A stretch of DNA of 64,000 nt from positions 67,882,040-67,946,039 of the forward strand of contig OY992537.1 of assembly GCA_963921195.1 (NCBI GenBank). The letters run 5' to 3'. Under the pieces are notes generated by a model. It was not told the origin of the DNA and did not search any database. It saw nothing but the letters and a program-made list of their open reading frames with translations. This stretch comes from Pegoplata infirma (Eukaryota > Arthropoda > Insecta > Diptera > Anthomyiidae). Below are positions 54,895-64,000 of the stretch, one piece after another. Position 1 is the stretch's first letter. Each line of letters starts with the position of its first letter. A program made the position numbers and the translations under genes.

Positions 54895-55684
54895 TTTTTT
54901 TATACCCTCTACTTAGTGATAGAGGGTATATATAAGTTTGTCATTCTGTTTGTAACTCATCGAAATATCGATCTGGGACCCCATAAAGTATATATATTCA
55001 TGATGCCCGATCGATTTTAAGACATTCTAGCGATGTCCGTCTGTCCGTCTGTCTGTCTGTCTGTGGAAAATGCTGTCGCGGATAAAATATTTCACAGAGA
55101 TGACTGAATCTTAACATATTTTTTGGAAGTTCTCCCGAGAAGTTTGGTATTGCATTTGAGCGATATCGGTTCAGCGGTTCAAAAGTTATGAACGAAAATG
55201 TAAGCACACCTCAAAAATTTCAGTACATTCAACATAACCTAAAAATACAAAATGCTTTAATTCGGCTTCTGATTGGCATATGTGAACAAAATTGAACACC
55301 AAATGGTATTTAAACAATTACAAACATATTTTTTGACAAAAAAAAATCGCGGATTTTTTTTAACAAAATTTTTTTTCGCGGAAATTTTTTTTCCAAAATT
55401 TTTTTTTTTTCAAAAGTAATTTCCTTTTAAATAAAGTTTGGCATATGTGAACAAAATTGAACACCAAATGGTATTTAAACAAGTACGAACATATTTTTTG
55501 ACAAAAAAAGAAAAAAATCGCGGATTTTTTTTACCAAAATTTTTTTTTGCGGAAATTTTTTTTTCAAAAAATTTTTTTTTTCAAAAGTAATTTTCTTTTA
55601 AATAAAGTTATTGCAATAATCTTTTTGAAATTGTGGAGGGTATCACTACATTCGGCAAGGCCGAATATAACTTTTTTACTTGTT
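54895..55684 (+). mobile_element. DINE-1/mini-me-like element, copy E
   Basis: Full copy with a 5' hairpin at 54902, a short GTCTGTC run, the CGATATCGGTTCAGCGG block, a 3' hairpin at 55650-55666 and TTTTTTACTTGTT. An internal tandem duplication of about 160 bp (55274-55438 and 55439-55608, each with GAACACCAAATGGTATTTAA) is unique to this copy. Confidence 0.85.
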
Positions 55685-56009
55685 TTTTTAAAGCTCGGGT
55701 TTTTCAACGCGTGAATTTTAGGAGAAACCAATCTGAAATTTACGGTTTTGATATTAACTTTTGAACCACTGGACCGATTTGGCTGAAATTCAAAACAAAA
55801 TAGACCAGGGGAACGACAAATATATATGCCAAGCAAATATATAAGCCAACACCCTAAGAGTTGCCTTTCGAAAGTTACCGTGTTTTTTATCTCGTAAATT
55901 CGGAAAAAACCCTTGCCGATATTCACTCTTTTGCTAAAAGAGCAAATCCAAGAAAATTTAACTGACGGATCACCGATTTTGGTAATTTTTGGTTATTTTA
56001 TAGACCTTA

Positions 56010-56791
56010 CACTCAAAAAATTATGTCATTAACTGTTTGTAGTTTATTTAAAAAGTTTTTCGTTTAGTCGTTTTTAAAAGAAAAAACATTTGTTTGATGT
56101 TCAGTTTTTACTAATGACTACTTCTGTCCTTTGTTTGAAAAATAACACACTAAAAATTAAAGACTTTCATTAACATTAAATCTTTAAAGTCATTTATTTT
56201 TCTTCTGTAAGTAAAAACTACTGATTATTCTTTAAATTTTTAATGATTTGTGTAAGTCATTTTTTTTTTAAATTGTTAGTATTTTTTAATGAGATATCAT
56301 TAGTTTTTACCTACACAAGTAGTTTATTTTTTTGTAGAAAAAAAAAATCAAAAAATTATTTATAGAAATATAAAAACATGTTTGTATCAAGTGACTTTGG
56401 AACGATGGGTAGAGTGTCTGGCCAGAATGTAGTTGATTGCGGGATCGATTCCCCAAAATTTTATTAAAATATTTTAAAAAAATATTTCAATAGAAAATTG
56501 TAAAAAATAACCTAAGAAATCATTAATTTTTAATGGTAAAAATAACAGAACTCTCATTAATTTTTAATGTTTTCGTAGGTTATTTTTTTCGAATTTGTTG
56601 GTAAAAAAATGAAAGTGACGTTATTTTTTAATGTTTAATGTTATTTATTTTAGAAAATTTTGTCAACAGTAAAAAATAAATGTTGATGTTTGTTAAAACA
56701 AATGAATAATTACTGGGATGGTTTTCAATTGTTTATTCACTGGTTTTAAGTGTGTTTTTCATTTGTTTTTGCCTACAAAATATTTTGAGTG
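56010..56791. mobile_element. CACTC-ended element, 782 bp, TA target
   Basis: It starts CACTCAAAAAATTATGTC and ends AAATATTTTGAGTG, with TA on both sides (56008-56009 and 56792-56793). The interior has many ATTAATTTTTAATG-type motifs and a tRNA-like stretch. No transposase is seen. Confidence 0.75.
56392..56460 (+). other. tRNA-like stretch
   Basis: GATGGGTAGAGTGTCTGG resembles box A, and GCGGGATCGATTCCCC about 35 bases later resembles box B plus a T-stem (GGGA/TCCC pair). The acceptor arms do not pair well. It may be a tRNA-derived segment carried by the CACTC element. Confidence 0.4.
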
Positions 56792-57412
56792 TACGAAAAA
56801 ACACCTTCCTGAAATTTTAATAGCTTTAAAGGGACATTCTAAACTTTAATATAAAATTTTGTTTTTGAAAATCCATGGTGTCCTTTCCAGCATAAAGGAC
56901 ATTCAAATATGGTTTTCAAAATTTTTTGTTGAAATTTAAAAAAAAATTGTTTTTATAAATTTTTAATTTTTATAATTTTATAAACAATATTGTTCTTAAA
57001 AGTTTTTTCTACAACTTACGGTTTCCGAGCACAAAAATGTTAAAAAATTGTCTTAAAGTCAATATTGCCAAAAAGGTACTCTTTTAAACGCCCATATCCT
57101 CCAAAGTATTGATCCAAAAACAATATATATAGTTTTTAATCATTTACGAAGCTCTATCAAATAACCAAAAATTAACAAAATCGGTGATCCGTCAGTTAAA
57201 TTTCCCATGGATTTGCGCTATTACTTTTTAACCACTGGACCGATTTCGCTAAATTGAAATACCAACCTGACCAGGTTAATTACAAACATATATTCCAAAT
57301 TTCAGAACTCCGTAAAGTCTTTCAAAAGTTATTGTGTTTTCAACAGACAGACAGACGGACGGACTGACTTATACATACCCTCTCTTACTAGAGTGGAGGT
57401 TACAAAAAAAAA

Positions 57413-59290
57413 TATTTTACAAATTTAAGTTTTCTGTGTAACTTTTCTTATAAATCAAAAGAAATATTTTATGGTGTTAAAAGTCTATTAAAAATAATGA
57501 AAGCTTGGCTAAATTTTGAGCTCATCATAGTACAGATTAATCATCCGGTTTTTATTTTGAGCCTTCCAAAAATAGTGCTTTTTAATTTTTTTTTTTTTTT
57601 CTATTTTTGAGACCATACTTTTATTTAACTCTAACGCTTCATACCAGATTTATATTGCACCCAATGGATGCTGTGAAGGCTTTAAAAAAGGGCAAAAATA
57701 GCGTTTTTCGCATTTTCAACCACGAATAATTAAAACTGTAGCCTGGTGGAAAAATTTCGAGCACAGATTTGGAATCAGCTAGTCAAATTCAATAAACTTT
57801 TTCTATGACACTTCAAACTGGAGCCAAAAACCTTCGATTTGTTGAGCAGTGTAATTTATTTAATTGTCTCTTATTGACGGTAATTTCCGCTTTGGAATCG
57901 GAGCCCTGCTTGACCGCTATTTGCTTAAATATTTTGTCAAAGTTTCTATTTTCATCGGGAAAAATTTTCTAAATTTGTCTAAACCAAATTAAACCGGACG
58001 CTAACAGGTCTCCCGAAGATGGACCGCAACGGAAGCTGTACTGGCGATCATTTAAAAGTGAATTTGTTACTAAATATTTCACACTATGGTACTTAGTTAG
58101 CGATGTTCTACATCACTGTGGTGAACACAAAGTAAATTGAGATTGGGCGGTAATATTCAGATTTATTAACCGTAACCTTTTAAGGGATTGTCTGTACAAT
58201 GGCCACCCTCCTGCATGAGGGGAAGACTTCCGCACGGTACGAAGAGATGAAGAATTTTGCCAATAGACGTGATAAAATTGAAGAGCACGGAGAAAAATAA
58301 TTTATTGCAAAGAGTGCAACGAATAGTTTGGCCCTGTTAATCGGGTCGGCGAATTACACAGGTTCACAAAATTTGAACTTTTTCAATTTGCCTGACCTTT
58401 GACAACGGATTTATATGGATTTTAGTGTGCTGATTCCGAATCTGTTATCCAATTGTTTCCATCAGCTTGCGTTCGCTAGCAAATCGCTGTTAAAGAGTCG
58501 AAAAAGTGCGTTTTTACCAATTTTGCTTGGCTATAATTTCCAAAAAAAATTTTAGTGCCTCAGTTTTAAACACGAACAAAACTATATTGGATGCCAGGAT
58601 TCCAAAACTGGTATTAGCTTTTTTCTGACAGCTTTAATTTTCGATTTATTAAAAAGGGCATAAATATTCAGACAAAATTAAAGAGGACATAAATTTAAAA
58701 ATTTTATTTTAGCGATATCTCAAAAACTAAAGATGACTCAACAAAAGTATGATGACTCAGAGTCTACGTGTGTTGACGTAAAACGTCAGCAGCCACTTAC
58801 AACCTAACAAAAGTAAGAGCATTTTTGGAATCAGCATATCCAACATACCTAAAATCGTCATTCACTTTTTGGATGTAAGACTAGTGTTTGTAATTATAGA
58901 CTCACAAACATGACAAAAAAAGCCTATTTTCAAAGTTTCCTTAGGCTATATCTCGAAAACTAGAGCTGACTTAAAAAAACGGTAGCCAGATTTGAAATCA
59001 GCGTACCCCTAATACCCAAAATTAGCTATCAGAACCCGGGCAAAAAAAGTGTTGCCCTGTGTTATTGATCATGTTTTCAATAAGTTGGAATAGAAAACGG
59101 GGACTTCAGGACGGATTCTTCAGGAAGGAGACTTCATTTAATGAGTTTTGTGATTATTATTTAGAATTGCACAAGGTTTTGCAACATTTGGCAACTCTGT
59201 TTTCTACTTTTTAAGATATAACGTTTTAATAGAACCTACATATAAGTATGTTTAGTATGTTAGTTAAGTCAATTAACCCTCTAATGCACT
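57413..59290. other. Mixed AT-rich sequence, no gene recognised
   Basis: 57660-57860 loosely matches 26280-26440 (GGAATCAGC, GAATAATTAAAACT vs GAATTACTCAAAATCC). 57880-58420 is less AT-rich but has stops in all frames. The phrase GATATCTCAAAAACTAAAG near 58705 and TATATCTCGAAAACTAGAG near 58950 resembles 33740 (GATATCTCGAAAACTTAG). It is probably old repeat DNA. Confidence 0.35.
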
Positions 59291-59857
59291 AACAAGGAAG
59301 GTCTTTCAGAGGGCACCCACCGATTGTCCTAAAACTTGCATATGGGAAAGAGGGGAGGAAAATAAAAGTTGCCGGTTTTTTCTTAGCTGCCCAATCTCAC
59401 ATTTAGCGGGCCAAAGGGGGAGGAGAAAAATGGTATTTTTTTCGTTTTTTGACGATTTTTCACATTTTTTCATAAAATAACTATATCAACTTTTTATACA
59501 GATCGAAAGGTTTTTTGAAGGCCAATGGCGTATTGGCCGTTTCTAAATTCGGCTTCGTTAAGTTCCTATTTTCGAAAATGTAAAAATAAAACCACCCCTA
59601 TGGTTTAAATGGAGAGGTACATACGTAGGACCGCCAAAATCACATGAAAAAATCTCTATTAAAATTTGCTTTTGGCGAAATTCCTGCCAGTTCGGAGATC
59701 ATTCGGATATTCCCAAAAGACCTAATTTTTTCATAAGGTGGCAGCCCTTTTTTAAATTTGAGATTGGGAAGCTAAAAAGAAACAGGTAACTCTTATTTTT
59801 CTCCTCTCATTTCCATATGCAAGTTTCAGTTTTTTTTTTTGCAAATACCTTCCTTGT
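59291..59857. mobile_element. Inverted-repeat element with ACAAGGAAGGT ends
   Basis: The ends ACAAGGAAGGT and ACCTTCCTTGT bound arms of about 110 bp that share CTTGCATATGGGAAAGAGG (left) with its reverse complement CCTCTCATTTCCATATGCAAG (right), plus CCCAATCTCA/TGAGATTGGG. The centre (59410-59750) is unpaired. The target duplication is unclear. Confidence 0.75.
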
Positions 59858-59879
59858 AATTTTTTTTTTTGCAATCGAT

Positions 59880-60010
59880 TGACTTGAAAATTGAAACTAA
59901 AGCACATTTTGGCTCAAGAACGAAGCCCATTGAAATTGGAAAAAGGCAGTCCACGTTAAGACCTAGTCCCCAAGCAAACGCCCCTTAAAATTTGGCTTAA
60001 ATGACTCTGA
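59880..60010 (+). mobile_element. Fragment of the 15301-16714 DINE-like subfamily
   Basis: CATTGAAATTGGAAAAAGGCAGTCC, TTAAGACCTAGTCCCC, AAGCAAACGCCCC and TGGCTTAAATGACTC match 16090-16175 of the longer element. Only this part remains. Confidence 0.55.
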
Positions 60011-60046
60011 TGACCGTAATATAATAAATATCGTATAAATAATATA

Positions 60047-60651
60047 CACTCAAAAAAATAAAACTGTAAAGTTAGCAAAAAATTTAGTTAAATTTAACTA
60101 AAAAAACACCTGATTTTGAACCTACTAAATTTCTAGTTAATTTAACAAAAAATATTTAGTTAACTTTTCGTAGAATGAATGTAGCAAAAAAACCGTAATT
60201 TTAACTAAAACTTCAGCTGAAAATTTCGTAACATTTTTTATTAGTTGAATTCAGCTTAAAAAATTTTGTAAAAAATTTTAAGTTTGGTAAATATTGGTTT
60301 TAAACACTAACACTTCACTTATTTTTTCTTTTTTTCACAGCATTAAGTTCAGCTTAAGTAGAACTTATGAGATTTGCCTAGGAGGCTACACAAGAAATGT
60401 TTAAAATTTTTCACTTGACAAAAATGTTACAAAAAATCAGCAAATTAATTAGTAAAAATTCGTAAACTCAGTTTTAAAGTCAACAAAAAAAATTAATTCA
60501 AAATTTGTACAAAACTAGTATTTTCGTAAATTGAACTTAACTAGAAAAAGTAGTTAAAACGCTGATTTTAACTAAAAATTTGCTAAAAAGCCAGTAAACT
60601 CGAGTTAACAAAAAAAATTTTGTTAACTTTACAGATTTATTTTTTTGAGTG
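60047..60651. mobile_element. CACTC-ended element, 605 bp, TA target
   Basis: The ends CACTCAAAAAAATAAAACTG and its inverted counterpart match over about 30 bp (CTGTAAAGTTAACAAAA). TA lies on both sides (60045-60046 and 60652-60653). The interior repeats TTTAGTTAAATTTAACTAA-like motifs. This is the shortest and best-preserved member of the group. Confidence 0.85.
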
Positions 60652-60696
60652 TATGAAATTTGGCACGTAATCTTATTTTGTATGCACAAATCATTG

Positions 60697-60785
60697 TTTT
60701 TTTTTTTTTTTTTAAGGAATCAGATTAGCCCTTCTTATAAACACTAACCACTAAGCCACAGCACCCACAAAGTGGTGCTCTAATT
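60697..60785 (-). mobile_element. SINE-like tRNA head with A-tail
   Basis: On the minus strand, GGGTGCTGTGGCTTAGTGGT contains a perfect box A (TGGCTTAGTGG). GGGCTAATCTGATTCC follows in the position of box B, then an A-tract of about 20 (poly-T on +). This is the pattern of a short tRNA-derived retroposon or retro-pseudogene. It lies just beyond a CACTC element. Confidence 0.45.
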
Positions 60786-60789
60786 GGGC

Positions 60790-62620
60790 ACGTGAGGTCC
60801 AGCGTCCAAATTTAAGCTCGATATTACTTTAGCTATAACCTTTATGAATTTCGCTGCAATCGGTTCAGTACTTTCTGAATGGGTGAATAATTGAAAAAAA
60901 AAAATGTGCACCGTTGCGTATGATTGTTATTTAAATGCAATTACAAAATTAAGTATACGCCTCTTATACAATTTTCAAGTAGGTAATTTTTATTATAAAT
61001 ATAACAAATGCGTGTAAAAAATCTAGCACTAAATTGAAAAAAGCCTTAAGGGTTTTGTTGTGGAAATTTTTAATTTTCACTGCTTTTGGTTTCATGTCAC
61101 TAAAAATTTGGTTGTTGCACTGTGTAATTGTAGAAGTAAACAATAAGCGTGGATAATTTAAAATTTGTATGAGAACGCATACGGTTATGTGAAAACAGGG
61201 CTCAAATATATTTCAAAATACAGTTATATATGTACATGAGTTAGGAGGCTACAAAAGCCACGCTATCCATTAAAGGGTTAATAGTATTCCTCTTTATTTC
61301 GAACTAACTGACTATAACAACAAAACTAGTTTATTTTGGTTTTGTTCATGCAACTGATCTTGTTTTGTTTGCAGGCAACATGAAGTAAATTGCGTAGGTA
61401 ATGTTAAACAAGTTGTAAATGATTAATTATTTTAAATGTTCGCACAGTTGATGGACATGATGTGGCCCGCTTTTCTTTGTGGCTTTTCTTAGTTTTTTTT
61501 TTCTTCCATAGAAAAAAAGACACAACAACATTTGTTACTAGATTGTTAATGTTTCGCTCCTTTGTTACTGTTGTCGTTGTTTGCAATTTAATTTTAATAA
61601 ATAGGGTTAATGATGTTGTTAAACATTATTATATATATATTTTTTTTTAAATATTATTTCTCCTTCGCTTACTCAGAAGAGGATCTTGTGGTTAGAAGAG
61701 TATTTTTACTGGTGACTTCATAATAAGATTACATTTCAAAGTCATTTACATTTACATCCTATTTATACAATATATTTTTTTTGTGATCTTTTTCAAAATT
61801 CCTTGAAATCAGTTCCAAGTATTAACGCTTTATTAATCATTACTAATAGTTTTTACAAAAAGATGATTGATGATTTCATCTTTGTAAATCTTCAAAGGAT
61901 GCGATCAATCACAATGAATAAATATAAAGTTTGTGCTTCATAATGACAGCAAATTTAAAAATAATTTTTCATCGTACAATTGTAATAAGATCTTGAAATA
62001 TTATTTTTAGGATAAGTTAGTTTAGATGCTGATAACGACGATATATTAATGTCAATACACAAACGATTTTATTTTTAAATCATCAGATTTCGTGTTTTTT
62101 TTTTTTTTTTTCAGAAAATGAAGATTTTCTTAGGCTGCAAAATTTAACAATCTCACTTTTTTTCTTCCTCTCTTTTTCTTTTTTTTCTTCCTCTCCTCTT
62201 TTTTTTTTGTAATTTGGTCTGGGGAAATTTTTCCTCCCGCCTTGTACCCGGGCATGTCCTGTATCACAGAGTGTTGTTGGGTAAAATAAACATTGTTGAA
62301 ATTTACACAAACATATTTTTAAAATTTAGCAAACAGAATAAGTAAAATTTCAGAAAAATGTCTCTTATTTTCTTAAACGGAATGACAGAGAATTTACAAA
62401 AAAATATCTATTTCATCATCAAAATCAGCTAAAAGTTTTCCAATTTAATCTGAAAATTGTTTAACAGAGTTATTCTTCAGAGTGCACCCAACTCTAATTT
62501 TTGATATTAAAAAATTTTCTGCTTCTTTTTTTTCGTGTAGAAAAATATCTCAGAATCTGAGAATTTTCCGATTTGGGAAAAATGCTTTAGAATCCAAAAA
62601 TGTTTTAAGAAGAACAAGTC
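60790..62620. other. AT-rich DNA, mostly single-copy-looking
   Basis: No terminal repeats or recognisable gene. 62095-62215 is a pyrimidine-rich tract (TTTTTCTTCCTCTC). The two overlapping frames at 61404-61650 are on opposite strands and show no motif. 62535-62600 is a scrap of the CAGAATCTGAG array. Confidence 0.35.
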
Positions 62621-62624
62621 AGAG

Positions 62625-63350
62625 TGTAAATAAAGAAGAACAAGCCAGAGTGTAAAATAAGGGTTTTTCGAATCTTTTATACCCTCTGACATGTACATTA
62701 GCATGTCCCGAAATCAGGAAATCTTGGAATTTCTTTATGGCATACAACCAGAACTAGCTTATTGAAGTGCTGATTACGGAAAAAAAATTAAAAAACTTTT
62801 GGAGGTCATCTTCAGGGCGCAACCAGCGCTAAAAGTTTGCATCCGTAGTGCATTTGGTCAAATTTTTATTTTTTTTTTTATTTTTAAAATTGGTGCCAAA
62901 AGTTTCGTTAGATAGGTACATTGAGGAAAAAATATTTATGAAGTTTTCAAGGAGCAATGTTGGTCCAGCGCATCGTTTTTAAACTTCGAAGACGCATAAT
63001 TTATTACATATTTTTTTTAAGTTTTTGTTAAAAACTGCACTTTTTAAAAAGGCTTGAACATAAGCTCCGTTTTATACAAAATTTCAAAAGAACTCTTACA
63101 AACTCCGGTTTATACAAAAACTTTAAAAATATTTAATAAATTACACCTTTTCAAAATTCCAAAATTGCTCCACGAAAACTTTATAAATATTTTTTTTCTC
63201 CATGTATTCTACTTAACAAAACTTTTGGCACCAATTTTAAAAATAAAAAAAAAATATTGTTTTTTGGTCAAATGCACTACGGATGCAAACTTTAAGCGCT
63301 GATTGCGCCCTGAAGATGACCTCCAAAAATTTTTTTCCCGTAATCAGCTT
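62625..63350. mobile_element. DINE-related element with ~135-bp inverted arms
   Basis: It begins near AACAAGCCAGAGTG and TTTTATACCCTCTGAC. Arms 62768-62905 and 63215-63348 are inverted copies (GTGCTGATTACGG, GGAGGTCATCTTCAGGGCGC, TGCATCCGTAGTGCATTTGG). The arrangement mirrors the internal inverted repeat of 15301-16714. The frame at 63054-63302 crosses the loop and one arm and is not a gene. Confidence 0.65.
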
Positions 63351-63376
63351 TTTACTAAGTAGCATTCTACTAAGTA

Positions 63377-64000
63377 GACAACAAAACAGAAAACCAAATA
63401 GACCACATAGCAATCAGCATAAAATGGAGAGGATCTCTGCTCGATGTTCGTAATAAACGAGGCGCCGACTGCAATAGCGACCATCATCTTCTAATAGGCA
63501 CAATTCGTCTGAAAGTTGCTGCCGTCAAGAGTATCAAAAAAGTACAACGAAAATTTGATGTAAAAAAACTAAAAAATTCAACCATACTTAACAACTATTC
63601 TGAAGCATTAAGAACCTCTCTAGAAGCCTCACAAACAAATTCCACATTTGGCTGGAAGAAGGTAGAAAAATGTTTTACAAAACCAACAATAGGAAACAGT
63701 GGATTTCAGATACTACCTGGGACTTGATTTCTGAAAGAAAAAATACAAAAGCACAAATAAATACTGCAGTGACTCACGATGAAAAACTAAGGTTACGCGC
63801 AATATACCGGACTATTGATAAGAGTGTGAAAAGAAATGCACGTAATGACAAACGCAGATGGTTTAATGATCTTGCTAGAGAAGCCGAAATCGCATCTGTG
63901 AATAACCGTACTAAGGATCTATATAATATAACCAGGAAACTTACTCAGAAGAACTTTACAACGGCAAAACCTCTTAAATCCAACAACGGCGAAATAATTA
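63377..64000 (+). pseudogene. APE-type LINE fragment: endonuclease end and linker
   Basis: Frame 1 (63377-63727) reads NQIDHIAISIKWRGSLLDVR, NKRGADCNSDHHLLIGTIRL and KV..., the C-terminal end of an APE-type endonuclease (the SDH motif holds the last catalytic Asp/His). Near 63660-63690 the sense passes to another frame: KQWISDTTWDLISERKNTKA ... KSVKRNARNDKRRWFNDLAR, NRTKDLYNITRKLTQKN. This is the usual linker before the reverse transcriptase. An in-frame stop lies just upstream (63371-63373), so the copy is 5'-truncated. It continues past the window edge. RTE-like or a related clade is my best guess. Confidence 0.8.

Larger units (their letters stand above)
55942..57212. mobile_element. Inverted-repeat element in a DINE copy
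   Basis: The left end GCAAATCCAAGAAAATTTAA, then CTGACGGATCACCGATTTTG, is inverted at the right end (CAAAATCGGTGATCCGTCAG ... GGATTTGC); arms are about 55 bp. It interrupts the host DINE between CTCTTTTGCT and ATTACTTTTTAACC. The interior carries a CACTC-ended element. No coding frame is seen. Confidence 0.75.
54765..57412 (-). mobile_element. DINE-like element of A/B type, host of two insertions
   Basis: Minus-strand relative of copies A and B: the start is at right (57360-57412: GACAGACAGACGGACGG, CCTCTCTTACTAGAGTGG on +) and the A-rich half is at left (54765-54892). It is interrupted by copy E (54895-55684) and by an inverted-repeat element (55942-57212). Rejoining across E gives AATGTTTTTAAAGCTCGGGTTT, as in A/B, with TTTTTAAAGCT repeated on both sides of E. 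Confidence 0.75.

Overview
This window looks like intergenic or heterochromatic DNA from a fly, probably a calyptrate dipteran such as a blow fly, house fly or stable fly. The sequence is very AT-rich with long A or T tracts. It holds many DINE-1/mini-me-like elements with GTCY microsatellites, and insect-type Jockey and APE-type LINE fragments. The species assignment is inference. I see no intact host protein-coding gene, no rRNA and no convincing functional tRNA. Nearly all open frames are short and are by-products of repeats. The only recognisable protein-coding matter is retrotransposon wreckage: Jockey-like RNase H remnants at 18.6-19.0, 42.9-44.1 and 47.2-48.8 kb, and a 5'-truncated endonuclease/linker fragment with one frameshift running off the right edge (63.4-64.0 kb).

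Layout. 0-1.9 kb is one copy of a duplicated segment. It is invaded by a Stowaway-like TA-inserting element, which is itself invaded by a hAT-type element. The second copy (11.8-12.7 kb) preserves the empty site. 1.9-9.7 kb is AT-rich DNA bounded by CCCGAGTAAAAA-type ends. It holds an 86-bp tandem repeat, tandem modules with tRNA B-box-like cores, two tRNA-like relics and a clean Helitron (3417-5321). 9.9-11.6 kb holds two DINE-like copies head to tail. 12.7-18 kb has several MITEs and DINE relatives. 18-34.7 kb mixes DINE copies, copies of a family named here 'double-palindrome' (DP), T-rich CATCAA minisatellites, a CCCAGC-ended element split by a Helitron-like insert (22.9-27.0 kb), nested foldback elements (29.3-30.1 kb) and an array with a CAGAATCTGAG core.

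34.7-44.3 kb is a 9.57-kb nested insertion block that splits one DP element. It contains a 2,562-bp tandem duplication of near-identical copies, a hAT with a perfect 8-bp target duplication and a TTAA-flanked palindromic MITE inside it. It also contains a 1.3-kb CACTC-ended element, two minisatellites, and a Jockey-like LINE with a 312-bp GATTA tail whose reading frame is interrupted by a DINE copy. 45-48.8 kb is further nested DINE, CACTC and Jockey debris. 48.8-50.9 kb is the most unique-looking stretch, with CAT/CGT and CAG microsatellites. 51-54.5 kb carries three DP copies with long T-rich minisatellites. 54.8-57.4 kb is a nest of about four levels. 57.4-63.4 kb is low-repeat AT-rich DNA with a few inverted-repeat elements.

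Nothing here works as an operon or gene pathway. The content is a layered record of transposition. The order of events can be read from target duplications, empty sites and rejoined halves. All element-family names are inferred from termini, target duplications and motifs seen by eye, not from database searches.
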